The notes: a model not told the origin generated them from the letters alone. Shown: positions 17,356 through 26,793, counted from the stretch's first letter. The stretch is 38,120 nt of DNA from Desulfovibrio sp. (GCA_031284485.1 JAISZT010000126.1:1-38120), one strand, 5' to 3'. A program made the numbers and translations.

Positions 17356-18615
17356 ATGCCTCAAACGCTCGCGCAGAAAATTTTACAGTCGCACAGCGAC
17401 GACGCCATTACGGCTGACGGGCAGATTATCCGCTGCCGCGTGTCTCTTGTGCTGGCCAACGACATAACCGCGCCGCTGTCCATACAGTCCTTTAACGAAA
17501 TGGGCGCGACAAGGGTGTTTGACAACAACAAAATCGCCCTGCTCATGGATCACTTCACTCCCCAGAAGGACATAGCCTCGGCAAACCAGGTGCTCATATC
17601 CCGGAAATTTGCCAAAGAGCAAAACATCACCCACTACTACGAAGGCGGCAACTGCGGAGTGGAACACGCCTTTCTGCCGGAACAGGGACTTGTCGGCCCC
17701 GGAGATCTTGTCGTGGGCGCCGACAGCCACACCTGTACCTACGGAGGCATAGGCGCTTTCGCCACCGGCATGGGGTCAACCGACATAGCCGGGGCAATGG
17801 CGCTGGGCGAAACCTGGCTCAAGGTTCCGCCGACCATCCGGGTCAATATCACGGGCGTGATGCCGAAGTGGCTGCGCGGCAAGGATCTCATGCTGCTGCT
17901 GATCGGAAAAATCGGGGTGGACGGCGGGCTTTACAGGGCGCTGGAGTTCGGCGGCCCCGTCATTGACGCTCTGCCTGTGGAGGGCAGGCTGACCATGGCG
18001 AACATGGCCATTGAAGCCGGCGCGAAAGTCGGCCTGTTTGCCGTGGACGCGCTCACCCGCGACTACTGCGCGGAGCACGGTCGCCCCGGCGCCCGCGCTC
18101 TGGCGGCGGATCCCGGCGCCCCCTACGAGCAGGCGGTGAACCTGGACATCACCGATCAGGAGCCGGTAGTCGCCTGCCCGCACATTCCCTCCAACGTCAA
18201 GCCTGTTTCCGAAGTGAAGAACGCAGCCATACAGCAGGTGATCATCGGATCCTGCACCAACGGACGTTTCAGCGATATGCGCGACGCCGCCGAAGTGCTG
18301 CGCGGCCGAAAGGTGGACAAAAACGTGCGCTGCATCGTGCTGCCCGCGACGCCGGCAGTCTGGAAGCAGTGCCTCAGGGAGGGGCTGATGGACGTCTTTA
18401 TGGATGCCGGCTGCATTGTCGGCCCGGCGACGTGCGGCCCCTGTCTTGGCGGGCACATGGGCATCCTCGGCGACGGCGAGCGCGCCGTGGCGACGACGAA
18501 CCGCAATTTCAAGGGACGCATGGGCAGCCTTGACTCCGAGGTATATCTGGCAAGCCCCGTTGTGGCGGCCGCGTCGGCCATAGCCGGCCATGTGGCGGGC
18601 CCGGCGCAAATATAA
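17356..18615 (+). CDS. leuC: 3-isopropylmalate dehydratase large subunit
   Basis: This 419-residue subunit belongs to the aconitase superfamily and pairs with LeuD to isomerise 2- to 3-isopropylmalate. The [4Fe-4S] ligands are Cys300 in IIGSCTNGR and Cys360 and Cys363 in GPATCGPCLGG. VVGADSHTCTYGG is a conserved substrate-site segment. The length fits the shorter HacA/archaeal-type LeuC rather than the enterobacterial 466-residue form. AAGGAG lies 8 nt before the ATG. It is translated 11 bp after leuA. Confidence 0.96.
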   Translation: MPQTLAQKILQSHSDDAITADGQIIRCRVSLVLANDITAPLSIQSFNEMGATRVFDNNKIALLMDHFTPQKDIASANQVLISRKFAKEQNITHYYEGGNCGVEHAFLPEQGLVGPGDLVVGADSHTCTYGGIGAFATGMGSTDIAGAMALGETWLKVPPTIRVNITGVMPKWLRGKDLMLLLIGKIGVDGGLYRALEFGGPVIDALPVEGRLTMANMAIEAGAKVGLFAVDALTRDYCAEHGRPGARALAADPGAPYEQAVNLDITDQEPVVACPHIPSNVKPVSEVKNAAIQQVIIGSCTNGRFSDMRDAAEVLRGRKVDKNVRCIVLPATPAVWKQCLREGLMDVFMDAGCIVGPATCGPCLGGHMGILGDGERAVATTNRNFKGRMGSLDSEVYLASPVVAAASAIAGHVAGPAQI

Positions 18616-18639
18616 CAGCATCCAGCAAAGGACATTGCC

Positions 18640-19158
18640 ATGAACCATAAGGGAACGGCCCGTAAAGTGGGCGATCATATCGACACCGACGCCATCATCC
18701 CGGCGCGTTTTCTCGTGACCAGCGACCCAAAAATCCTGGGGGAACAGTGCTTTTCCGGCCTTGAACCGAACTGGGCGCAAAGGGTAAAGACAGGCGACAT
18801 CCTGGCGGCGGGGCGCAACTTCGGCTGCGGCTCCTCGCGGGAGCACGCGCCCATAGCCATTCTGGGCGCGGGGCTGCGCGCCGTCGTCGCCCACAGTTTC
18901 GCGCGCATCTTCTATCGCAACGCCTTCAACACCGGGCTTTTGCTTCTTGAAGTGGGCGACGCGGCCCACAGCATACAGGACGGCGATACGCTGGAAATTG
19001 ACGCGACCGGCGGCCGCATCCGCAATCTGACCAGCGGCGCGGAAATCTCCTGTCCGCCGCTACCGGATCACATGGCCGGCATCCTGGCCGCGGGCGGTCT
19101 TGTGGGGTATGTCGGGCAACGTCTGAAAAAAGGGAACCGCGTGGGTGAAACATCATGA
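18640..19158 (+). CDS. leuD: 3-isopropylmalate dehydratase small subunit
   Basis: This 172-residue swivelling subunit completes the LeuCD isomerase. The family signatures are [15 protein letters not shown] near the N-terminus and [14 protein letters not shown] in the middle, the substrate-recognition loop. The short length is the type that pairs with the 419-residue LeuC. AAAGGA lies upstream of the ATG. Its last codons overlap leuB by ATGA, which makes equal expression of both likely. Confidence 0.96.
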   Translation: MNHKGTARKVGDHIDTDAIIPARFLVTSDPKILGEQCFSGLEPNWAQRVKTGDILAAGRNFGCGSSREHAPIAILGAGLRAVVAHSFARIFYRNAFNTGLLLLEVGDAAHSIQDGDTLEIDATGGRIRNLTSGAEISCPPLPDHMAGILAAGGLVGYVGQRLKKGNRVGETS

Positions 19159-20246
19159 AAAAACGCATCTGCCTGCTTGCCGGAGACGGCATCGGCCCGG
19201 AAATCCTCACCCAGGGGGTTGCCGCAATCGCGGCCGCGGCGCGTGAATACGGGCATGAACTGACATTTGAGCACGCTCTTATCGGCGGCACGGCCGTAGA
19301 CAATTGCAGCAACCCGCTGCCGCCGGAAACCGTGGAAAAATGCCGCATGGCCGATGCCGTATACCTGGCCGCCGTCGGCGGCCCGAAATGGGACGCGTTC
19401 CCGCCGGAACTTCGCCCGGAAAAAGGTCTGCTCGGCATTCGCAAGGCGCTCGGCCTGTTCGCCAACCTGCGTCCGGCGGTTCTGTGGCCCGAACTTGCGG
19501 GAGCCTGCCTTCTGCGCGGTCAAACGGCGGACAAGGGAATTGACCTCCTTGTCGTGCGCGAACTCACCGGAGATGTTTATTTCGGACAGCCCAGAGGCGA
19601 AGAAAGGCGCGATGGCCGCCGCACGGCCTTTAACACCATGATTTATGACGAGGATGAAATACGCCGCATAGCGGTGACGGCCTTTGACGCCGCCCGTTTA
19701 CGCCGAAAAAAAGTCTGCTCCGTGGACAAGAGCAACGTGCTGGAAACCTCGCGGCTGTGGCGGGAAATAGTGACGGATGTCCATGCCGGATACAATGATG
19801 TGAAACTGACCCACATGTACGTGGACAACGCCGCCATGCAGCTTGTGCGCGACCCGTCGCAGTTTGACGTGTTAGTTACGGGCAATCTGTTCGGGGACAT
19901 CCTCTCCGACGAGGCGGCCGCCATAACCGGTTCTCTGGGCATGCTGGCCTCGGCCTCTCTGGGCAGTTCCGGCCCCGGCCTTTTTGAACCCATACACGGT
20001 TCCGCGCCGGACCTGGCAGGCACGGGCGCGGCCAACCCGCTGGCGACCATTCTTTCCGGAGCCATGCTGCTGCGCATCGGACTGAACATGCCGGAAGCGG
20101 CCGATTGCCTTGAGGCCGCGGTGCGCAAGACCCTTGCCGCGGGGCTTCGCACGAGGGACATCATGGAACCGGGAAATACGCTTGTCGGATGCGCCGAAAT
20201 GGGGCAGGCAGTTGTTGAAAACATAAAAAAGGCAAACAAAAATTGA
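19155..20246 (+). CDS. leuB: 3-isopropylmalate dehydrogenase
   Basis: This 363-residue NAD-dependent enzyme oxidises and decarboxylates 3-isopropylmalate to 2-ketoisocaproate. It opens with [10 protein letters not shown]. It has the substrate segment [11 protein letters not shown], the lysine-bearing [16 protein letters not shown], the metal-site segment [15 protein letters not shown], and the NAD-binding [25 protein letters not shown]. It starts by ATGA overlap with leuD and ends the leucine operon. The stop codon is embedded in the -35 box of the next gene's promoter. No terminator is seen after it, so some read-through into the sensor kinase is possible. Confidence 0.96.
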   Translation: MKKRICLLAGDGIGPEILTQGVAAIAAAAREYGHELTFEHALIGGTAVDNCSNPLPPETVEKCRMADAVYLAAVGGPKWDAFPPELRPEKGLLGIRKALGLFANLRPAVLWPELAGACLLRGQTADKGIDLLVVRELTGDVYFGQPRGEERRDGRRTAFNTMIYDEDEIRRIAVTAFDAARLRRKKVCSVDKSNVLETSRLWREIVTDVHAGYNDVKLTHMYVDNAAMQLVRDPSQFDVLVTGNLFGDILSDEAAAITGSLGMLASASLGSSGPGLFEPIHGSAPDLAGTGAANPLATILSGAMLLRIGLNMPEAADCLEAAVRKTLAAGLRTRDIMEPGNTLVGCAEMGQAVVENIKKANKN

Positions 20247-20271
20247 CGTAGCGGTTAATTGTGGCTAGTAT
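20243..20271 (+). promoter_or_regulatory. Sigma-70 type promoter for the large hybrid kinase, overlapping the leuB stop codon
   Basis: TTGACG (20243-20248) includes the leuB TGA stop. A 17-bp spacer and TAGTAT (20266-20271) follow. The predicted start is near 20278, 12 nt before the kinase ATG at 20290, with a GAGAGAAA site between. The match is good and the spacing ideal. Confidence 0.6.
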
Positions 20272-20289
20272 CCCCCTCTGAGAGAAATA

Positions 20290-23200
20290 ATGGGCAGTCA
20301 AACATCGTCATTTCACATTAAGCTTGGAAAAATTTTTCAAAAGCTTGGTCTGGGCATGCGGGCCAAGCTCATATTGCTTTTTGTCGTCATCAAGGTTTTG
20401 CCCCTTATTCTTCTGGCTATTGTCGCCTGGTCACATTCCTGGAGGCTGGGTGAGGATCTGAAACTGCGCACCACGGAGATCAGCTCAAAAGCTCTGGAAG
20501 CCCTTGCTGAAACAGGCAACATCGCTGTACGCGACGCGGTCAAGGCCCTAGATGCCCAGGCAACCGAGGAGATTGAACGCACAAGCACGGACTATGCCCT
20601 CAGGGTGGCGGATTTCCTGTACGCCCGCGACCGTGATGTGCTGCTGGCGGCATCCCTGACGCCGGATGAAAGCGCATACCGCAATTTTGTGACGATGCTT
20701 ACAGGCAGACTTGTCGAACAGGGCAAGTGGGAACTTGGTGCGGACGGCAAACGCTGGGTGCGGACCGGTCTTCCGGAACAGCGCGCCATCACCTCCTCCA
20801 TCACGGAAAACGACTACTCTTTTCACTACCGCGCCCCGGATCCGTTCACTTACGTCAGCAAACCCCTGTACCGAGAAATCACCTTTATAGACCTTGACGG
20901 GAATGAACGCGTCAAGGTCACCACCTCGCCGAGGATGGACAGCACGCTCAAGAATGTTTCGTTGCGCGCCAATACCTTTGTCAAGGCCGAAACCTACTGG
21001 GAAGAACTGAAAAACCTCAAGCCGGGCGAAATCTATGTTTCCGAAGTCATAGGAGAATATGTCGGATCACGCATTATCGGCATCTACAACCCGGAAAACG
21101 CCCAAAAAGCCGGCATCCCCTATGAACCGGAAAATTCGGCTTACGCGGGCAAGGAAAACCCGGTGGGCAAGCGCTTCAAGGGCATCGTGCGCTGGGGCAC
21201 GCCCGTGCTGCAGGGAGGCAAAATTGTCGGTTACGTCACGCTGGCCCTTGACCATGACCACCTCATGGAGTTCACCGCCCATCCCATGCCCACAAGCAAT
21301 CGCTACACGGAAATTCCCGACGCCTCTGAAGGCAATTACGCCTTTATCTGGGACTATCAAGGCCGGAGCATTGTTCATCCGAGACATTTTTCCATTGCCG
21401 GGTATGACGCGGCCACGGGCGACCCGCAGGTTCCCTGGCTGGAAGACCGCATCTATGATGCCTGGCAGGCAAGCGGACTTCCCTACGCCGAATTCATTAA
21501 AGACGAGCCCGCCTTTGTGGAGCAGTCCAACCGCAAAAAACCGGCCCGCGCCCTGACGCAGCAGGGGTTGGTAGGCCTTGACTGCCGCTACCTCAACTTT
21601 GCCCCGCAATGCACAGGCTGGTTCGACCTGACGGCCGAAGGCGGTTCAGGCTCTTTTCTCATTCTCTGGAGCGGCCTCTGGAAGCTCAACACAGCCGCCG
21701 CCATCCCCTATTATACCGGCAGGTACGGCAAATCAAAACGCGGCTTCGGCTTTGTGGCCATCGGCGCGGGCGTGGACGATTTTCATCGTCCGGCAAACGA
21801 TACGCAGGAAACACTCAGCACGCTCATAAACAAAACCGACCGCAAACTGGACGAGTTTTCAGAAGCAACCTACAAGTCCATTGCCAAAAATCTGCTGGAC
21901 ACTGCCGCAAGTCTGGCACTCTCCACCATGCTCATGATCGCGCTGGTCATTTTCATCGCCATCTGGATGGCCTCCGTCTTCACCCGCAGCATCACGCGCA
22001 TGGTGAACGGCGTTTCGCGCTTCCAGCAGGGATACAGGCATTTCCGCTTTGACGAGCCTGTCAAGGACGAACTGGGCGAGCTTGCCGACTCTATCGACCA
22101 CATGGCCGACAGCATTGAAGCCAGCTCCAAGGGGCTGATAGCCATTATTGATCTGAATTCCCGCATCAGATACATGAATGACGAACTTCTGCTTTTTATC
22201 AATAAAACAATGGAGGAAGTTGAAGAGCAGGATTACAATGAAACCTCCATCTTCCCGGAAAAAAGCGCTTCAGATCCTGTGAGGGCGCTCAAGGACGGCA
22301 GAGAGCCCGACGTTGTCTATCATGCGCCGAGCGGCAAATATTTTCGCGGCAGGGCCAGTCGCCTGAGAGGCCCGGACGGCGTTGTGACGGGCTATGTCAT
22401 CACCGCCACCGACGTGACAAAAATTCTTGAAGAGCAGGAAGACATCATCCGGCAGCGCACCCTGCTGGCCAACATCGTTTCTTCCTCACCGGATATCATG
22501 ACCTTCCTGAACATGGATCAGCGTTTTCTCGTCGCCAATCCCTGCTTTGCGGACTCATTCGGCAAAACGGTGAAAGACTGCCTGACGATGCGCCTCGAAG
22601 ATATTCTTTCCCCGGAGTATGTGGCCGAGTTAATAAAGGATTTCACTCAGGTCATCCTGTCACGGGAACCTTTGACCTATGAAGCGCCCCGCGTTTTTGC
22701 CAACGGCAGCACCGAGTACCTGGATATTTCAAGAATTCCGGTTTTCAACGACGACGGCTCCCCGATGGGGATGCTTACCATAGGCCGCAACGTCAGCCGG
22801 CGCGTCAGGGTGGAAAACGACTTGCGCGCCGCCCATCATGAACTGGAGATGGCCGTTCGGCAAGCAAACAAGGCCTCGGAATCAAAAAGCATGTTTCTGG
22901 CCCGCATGAGCCACGAAATCCGGACTCCCATGAACGCAGTTATCGGCATGGCCGACATTGCCAAGCGCAAAATCACCGAAGGCGGCGCGCCCGTTGCCGA
23001 AGTGCTCATGCATATCCGCCAGATCGAACAGTCCTCATTACATCTCCTGGGGCTGCTCAACGATATTCTGGATATTTCCAAAATTGAAGCCGGCAAGATT
23101 GAACTTGTCCCCGAGATCTTTGACCTGCGCGCCTTGGCGGACAACGTGACTTCCATCATCGCGCCGCGCTGCCTTGAAAAAAAGATTGCCTTTGAAACCC

Positions 23201-24033
23201 GCCTTGAAAACCTTGAGCAGTCGTTCTTCTCCTCCGATTCGTTGCGCCTGCGGCAGGTATTGATCAATCTTTTGGGCAATGCCGTCAAATTTACCCCTGA
23301 ATGCGGCGCCGTCACCTTGCTCATTCGCGCGGAAGAACATGGCGCCGGCAGAACAAACGTGTCTTTTTCCATACGCGACACCGGCATCGGCATTGCCGAA
23401 GAGGCGATCACCACCATCTTCAATCCCTTTGAGCAGGCTGAAGGCAGCATCACAAGACGCTTTGGCGGCACAGGACTTGGCCTTTCCATCAGCCACAACA
23501 TGGTTCAGCTTTTCGGCGGCGAACTCAAGGTAAGAAGTGAAGTCGGCAAGGGCAGCGAATTCTATTTCTCCATCTGGCTTGCCGATTCCGACAAGGGAGC
23601 GCCCCAGAAGGATGCCTATATGGCTACCGACCTCTCCGTGTTTGTCGGCAAGCGCCTGCTTCTGGTGGACGATGTGGACATCAACCGCATTATAGTCAGG
23701 GAGTTGCTCTCCGAAACGGAAATGGAAATCGACGACGCTGCCGACGGGCAGGAAGCCGTTGACACTTTTTCCAAATCCGCTGAAGGCACCTACGACATTA
23801 TCCTCATGGACATACAAATGCCGACCATGTCCGGCTATGACGCCTCAGAGGCGATTCGCAGCCTTGACCGCGTCGATGCCCAGTTTGTACCCATAATCGC
23901 GCTGACGGCCAACGCTTTCAAGGAAGACATCGACGCCGCGCTGGAACACGGCATGAACGGACATCTGGCCAAACCGGTCAATGCCGACAGCCTGCTGGGC
24001 GTGCTGACGCATTTTTTGTCTCGGCCTGCGTAA
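20290..24033 (+). CDS. Large hybrid sensor histidine kinase with long periplasmic domain and two PAS domains
   Basis: This 1247-residue protein is an inner-membrane phosphorelay sensor. TM1 is about 25-47. A periplasmic domain of about 490 residues follows, of double-Cache character, with two segments of the type seen in Cache sensors (TFIDLDGNERVKV and YAFIWDYQGRSIVHPRH). TM2 is about 540-562, then HAMP. Two PAS domains occupy about 620-715 and 725-840. HisKA has His875 in MSHEIRTPMN; HATPase_c has NAVKF, DTGIGI and FGGTGLGLS. The receiver at about 1115-1245 has Asp1174 in LMDIQMP. It ends MNGHLAKPVN near the C-terminus, like the other hybrid kinase in this window. There is no neighbouring regulator. 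The ligand is unknown; the size of the sensor suggests a small organic ligand. Confidence 0.93.
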   Translation: MGSQTSSFHIKLGKIFQKLGLGMRAKLILLFVVIKVLPLILLAIVAWSHSWRLGEDLKLRTTEISSKALEALAETGNIAVRDAVKALDAQATEEIERTSTDYALRVADFLYARDRDVLLAASLTPDESAYRNFVTMLTGRLVEQGKWELGADGKRWVRTGLPEQRAITSSITENDYSFHYRAPDPFTYVSKPLYREITFIDLDGNERVKVTTSPRMDSTLKNVSLRANTFVKAETYWEELKNLKPGEIYVSEVIGEYVGSRIIGIYNPENAQKAGIPYEPENSAYAGKENPVGKRFKGIVRWGTPVLQGGKIVGYVTLALDHDHLMEFTAHPMPTSNRYTEIPDASEGNYAFIWDYQGRSIVHPRHFSIAGYDAATGDPQVPWLEDRIYDAWQASGLPYAEFIKDEPAFVEQSNRKKPARALTQQGLVGLDCRYLNFAPQCTGWFDLTAEGGSGSFLILWSGLWKLNTAAAIPYYTGRYGKSKRGFGFVAIGAGVDDFHRPANDTQETLSTLINKTDRKLDEFSEATYKSIAKNLLDTAASLALSTMLMIALVIFIAIWMASVFTRSITRMVNGVSRFQQGYRHFRFDEPVKDELGELADSIDHMADSIEASSKGLIAIIDLNSRIRYMNDELLLFINKTMEEVEEQDYNETSIFPEKSASDPVRALKDGREPDVVYHAPSGKYFRGRASRLRGPDGVVTGYVITATDVTKILEEQEDIIRQRTLLANIVSSSPDIMTFLNMDQRFLVANPCFADSFGKTVKDCLTMRLEDILSPEYVAELIKDFTQVILSREPLTYEAPRVFANGSTEYLDISRIPVFNDDGSPMGMLTIGRNVSRRVRVENDLRAAHHELEMAVRQANKASESKSMFLARMSHEIRTPMNAVIGMADIAKRKITEGGAPVAEVLMHIRQIEQSSLHLLGLLNDILDISKIEAGKIELVPEIFDLRALADNVTSIIAPRCLEKKIAFETRLENLEQSFFSSDSLRLRQVLINLLGNAVKFTPECGAVTLLIRAEEHGAGRTNVSFSIRDTGIGIAEEAITTIFNPFEQAEGSITRRFGGTGLGLSISHNMVQLFGGELKVRSEVGKGSEFYFSIWLADSDKGAPQKDAYMATDLSVFVGKRLLLVDDVDINRIIVRELLSETEMEIDDAADGQEAVDTFSKSAEGTYDIILMDIQMPTMSGYDASEAIRSLDRVDAQFVPIIALTANAFKEDIDAALEHGMNGHLAKPVNADSLLGVLTHFLSRPA

Positions 24034-24074
24034 AGGGCCTGTCCGGCGCGCCAGGGATAAACGCACTTCTGTTA

Positions 24075-24195
24075 TTTGATCCACTTGCAACATCTCCTGA
24101 CGTCCTCCTGAGCTGATTTTCGCTGCAGAAGGGTTGTGTGAAGTGGATCAATTTTCAACGCCTATTTGCACCCAAGCGGGTCATTTTTGCACGCC
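24075..24195. repeat. Possible remnant of an IS21-like element end (inverted and direct repeats)
   Basis: This sits in the 237-bp gap between the kinase and pcm. An 11-bp perfect inverted repeat (24075-24085 TTGATCCACTT and 24141-24151 AAGTGGATCAA) is followed by two imperfect 21-bp direct repeats (24142-24162 and 24175-24195, 16 of 21 identical), each with a GTGGATCA or GCGGGTCA core. Ends of IS21-family elements carry repeats of this wording (GTGGGTCA-type). No transposase gene is present. The rest of the gap, including 24196-24270, shows no gene; ACAAAATTTGT (24247-24257) is a short palindrome. Confidence 0.45.
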
Positions 24196-24270
24196 GATGA
24201 ACACGAGAACCTCTGAGCCGGCAGCGCGGCAGATTGACTTGCCCGACAAAATTTGTTCTTTTTCCATACT

Positions 24271-24969
24271 ATGCGGAACAGCAGACAATCGCCCAACTCC
24301 CCGCCTTCCGGTTCAGGCCACGTGGATCCGGTGCGCCTGCGGCAGCGCATGGTGCGCAAGCTTGAAGCTCAGGGCATCAGCAACCCCTTGGTTCTCGCGG
24401 CCATGGGCGCTGTTCCCCGGCATCTTTTCGTGCAGGAAGCCATGCGCTCCCAGGCATACGAAGACGCCCCGCTACCCATAGGGTACGGACAAACCATATC
24501 CCAACCCTACACCGTGGCGCTCATGTGCGAATTACTGGAAGTTCTGCCCGGAATGCGCGTGCTGGAAGTCGGCGCCGGTTCAGGCTATCAGGCCGCCGTC
24601 CTCGCGACAATGGGCTGCACGGTGTTCGCCATTGAACGCCTGCGCGAACTCTATCAGTCCGCAAACGCTCTCTTGCGGCAACTGAACTTTCACGATATTC
24701 ACATGATCCGGGGCGATGGAACCCTGGGGCTGCCCGATGCCGCCCCCTTTGAACGCATCGTCGTCAGCGCGGGGGGGCCGGTCATTCCTTATCCTCTGAC
24801 GGAACAGCTTGACGAGGGCGGCGTACTGCTCATCCCTGTCGGCGCGCAGCAACGCACGCAAAGGCTGGCGCGCCTGCGAAAAAATCGCGGGCTTATTGCC
24901 CGGGAAGACCTCGAGCCCGCCAAGTTTGTGGATTTGATAGGCGATCACGGCTGGCAGCCGCAAACATAA
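24271..24969 (+). CDS. pcm: Protein-L-isoaspartate O-methyltransferase
   Basis: This 232-residue cytoplasmic enzyme methylates isoaspartate formed by protein ageing, allowing repair. It has the Pcm segments AVPRHLFV, PLPIGYGQTISQPYTVA, the SAM-binding VLEVGAGSGYQAAVLA (motif I), and RIVVSAGGP. The start is uncertain: ATG 24271 adds an N-terminal tail of about 17 polar residues and has no clear ribosome binding site, a TTG at 24253 extends it, and a GTG at 24322 or ATG at 24349 lies nearer the conserved start. The Mrp-type ATPase follows 9 bp downstream and is probably co-transcribed. Confidence 0.92.
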   Translation: MRNSRQSPNSPPSGSGHVDPVRLRQRMVRKLEAQGISNPLVLAAMGAVPRHLFVQEAMRSQAYEDAPLPIGYGQTISQPYTVALMCELLEVLPGMRVLEVGAGSGYQAAVLATMGCTVFAIERLRELYQSANALLRQLNFHDIHMIRGDGTLGLPDAAPFERIVVSAGGPVIPYPLTEQLDEGGVLLIPVGAQQRTQRLARLRKNRGLIAREDLEPAKFVDLIGDHGWQPQT

Positions 24970-24978
24970 GGAAACACC

Positions 24979-25863
24979 ATGCCCTCCTGCTCGTCCTGCT
25001 CTTCAGCTTCGTCCTGCTCTTCCGCCGGCAACGGCGGTTGCGACGATAACATGGCCAGACAGAACCAGGCTATCGCCGTCACCCTGAGCCGCATCCGGCA
25101 CAAAATTTTTGTCATGAGCGGCAAAGGCGGGGTGGGAAAAAGCTCGGTCACCGTCAACACCGCGGCAGCCCTGGCCAGGCGCGGCGCCAAAGTGGGCGTG
25201 CTGGATGTGGATCTGCACGGGCCGAGCGTGCCCAATCTGCTGGGGATCACAAGCGGCGTGGAAATGGATGCGGGTGGGGAATTTATGCTGCCCGCGCCAT
25301 ACAACGACAACCTTTCCGTCATCTCCATGGATTCGTTCCTTCAGGACAGAAATCAGGCGGTGCTGTGGCGCGGCCCCAAAAAAGGCGCGGCCATTCGTCA
25401 ATTTATCGCCGACGTCAAATGGGGAGAACTTGATTTTCTGCTGATTGACTCGCCTCCGGGCACCGGCGACGAGCACATGACCGTGCTGCAAACCATCCCG
25501 GACGCCCTGTGCGTTGTCGTGACGACCCCCCAGAAAATCTCTCTGGCCGACGTGCGCAAGGCCATAAATTTTTTGGAACATGCCAACGCCCCTGTCCTTG
25601 GAGTGGTGGAGAACATGAGCGGGCTTGTCTGTCCGAACTGCAAAACGACAATAGATATTTTCAAAAAAGGCGGCGGCGAAGAACTGGCAAAAAACTGCGG
25701 GCTGGCCTTTCTGGGCGCCGTTCCGCTTGATCCGGCCACGGTGGTCGCGGCGGATCGCGGCGTGCCCATAGTGTATCTGGAAGACGAATGCCCCGCAAAA
25801 ACGGCCTTCCTGGCGCTGGCCGACGCCATTGCCGCCGCCGCAGACAGCCATATTTCCCGGTGA
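24979..25863 (+). CDS. Mrp/NBP35-family P-loop ATPase, iron-sulfur carrier type
   Basis: This 294-residue cytoplasmic protein is of the ApbC/Mrp/Nbp35 family, which assembles or delivers iron-sulfur clusters. The deviant Walker A GKGGVGKS is at 48-55. Further motifs are DVDLHGPSVPNLLG and IDSPPGTGDEH. The conserved CPNC (Cys218, Cys221) can hold a cluster across the dimer. The N-terminal extension has Cys4, Cys7, Cys13 and Cys21 in a Ser-rich stretch, resembling the extra cluster site of Nbp35-like members. AAGGAAA precedes the ATG. Anaerobes with many Fe-S proteins often keep several such carriers; the client here is unknown. Confidence 0.92.
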   Translation: MPSCSSCSSASSCSSAGNGGCDDNMARQNQAIAVTLSRIRHKIFVMSGKGGVGKSSVTVNTAAALARRGAKVGVLDVDLHGPSVPNLLGITSGVEMDAGGEFMLPAPYNDNLSVISMDSFLQDRNQAVLWRGPKKGAAIRQFIADVKWGELDFLLIDSPPGTGDEHMTVLQTIPDALCVVVTTPQKISLADVRKAINFLEHANAPVLGVVENMSGLVCPNCKTTIDIFKKGGGEELAKNCGLAFLGAVPLDPATVVAADRGVPIVYLEDECPAKTAFLALADAIAAAADSHISR

Positions 25864-25975
25864 GCCAGCATGCGGCGGCCATGCCCATCGAATACGGCCA
25901 TATTTCCCTTTGCTCCCGCGTATTTTTATGCTAAAAAACCTAAAAAATGTGTTTATCGCGCCATGAGAGAAAGTA

Positions 25976-26533
25976 ATGTTCAATCTTGCAAATAAAATCA
26001 CTCTGTTACGTATTCTTATGGTGCCTCTGGTCATCCTTCTGCTTTATTTTGAAGGGCCCGTCACCTGCATGCTGGCGGCTCTTGCCTTCATTTTTGCCTC
26101 AATCACCGACTGGGTGGACGGCTACATAGCCCGCCGCGGAAACATGGTCACCAACATGGGGAAATTTCTGGATCCTCTGGCCGACAAGGTATTGATCTGC
26201 TCGGTGCTGATCATGTTCGTCAAACTGGACTGGGCGTCCGCCTGGGTGGTTATCCTCATGGTCTGCCGCGAACTGGTGGTGACAGGGCTTCGCGCCATGG
26301 CCATCGATAAAAATATTGCGCTTGCCGCCGACAAATTCGGCAAGGCGAAAACTGTCATGCAAATGCTCGCCGTAATTCCCCTGATGCTGCATTACCCGAT
26401 CTTTGGCGCAACACTCTGGCCTGTCGGCGAATATCTTCTCTATCTGGCTCTGATTCTGGCCCTTATTTCCGGAGTCAATTACTGTTATGATTTTTACCGC
26501 CTTGCTTACCGCAAATCGCGGACAGAGGATTGA
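25976..26533 (+). CDS. pgsA: CDP-diacylglycerol--glycerol-3-phosphate 3-phosphatidyltransferase
   Basis: This 185-residue membrane enzyme makes phosphatidylglycerol phosphate, the first step to phosphatidylglycerol and cardiolipin. The full CDP-alcohol motif is present: Asp48-Gly49-x2-Ala52-Arg53-x8-Gly62-x3-Asp66-x3-Asp70. Several hydrophobic helices are seen, and the opening NLANKITLLRILMVP is typical. GAGAGAAAG precedes the ATG. The 112-bp gap before it is AT-rich with only weak promoter-like boxes (TTGCTC at 25910, TAAAAA at 25932, 16-bp spacer). It leads a run of envelope and division genes. Confidence 0.95.
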   Translation: MFNLANKITLLRILMVPLVILLLYFEGPVTCMLAALAFIFASITDWVDGYIARRGNMVTNMGKFLDPLADKVLICSVLIMFVKLDWASAWVVILMVCRELVVTGLRAMAIDKNIALAADKFGKAKTVMQMLAVIPLMLHYPIFGATLWPVGEYLLYLALILALISGVNYCYDFYRLAYRKSRTED

Positions 26534-26535
26534 GC

Positions 26536-26793
26536 ATGAGCACGCTGCAAATTCGTCTGAAAAATTGCATCCAGACAATCCTGGAATTTGAACCCGACCT
26601 GCGGTCAGAAATCTGGAATCACCATTTCAGCCAGGAATTTTTGATGCTCAAAAATTATCTGCAACATATAGACTCCATGGAACTTGTTGAAGACGATGTA
26701 CAACGCCTTGAGATTGCCACTGACAATTTTCTGTCCGAACTCAGACTCTCCTCCAACAAGGAGGGGCAACCACATAAAAGGCTTTTGCAGTAA
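26536..26793 (+). CDS. Small conserved-position protein of unknown function
   Basis: This 85-residue protein is soluble and acidic in the middle, predicted mostly helical (IQTILEFEPDLRSEIW, then HIDSMELVEDDVQRLE), with no signal peptide, membrane segment or cysteine pattern. I do not recognise a family. The ATG at 26536 lies 2 nt after the pgsA stop with AGAGGA upstream; a TTG at 26530 would overlap pgsA by 4 bp. It is 5 bp before the FtsB-like gene, so it is tightly built into the operon and may relate to division or the envelope. Confidence 0.75.
   Translation: MSTLQIRLKNCIQTILEFEPDLRSEIWNHHFSQEFLMLKNYLQHIDSMELVEDDVQRLEIATDNFLSELRLSSNKEGQPHKRLLQ

Noticed and set aside
16106..18969. Long minus-strand frames opposite leuA, leuC and leuD
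   Set aside because: The plus-strand leucine genes are complete and overlap correctly; the minus frames are His/Gly/Arg-rich shadows.
24034..24060. GC-rich short palindromic stretch after the large kinase gene, considered as a terminator
   Set aside because: No T-run follows and the pairing is only a few bases.
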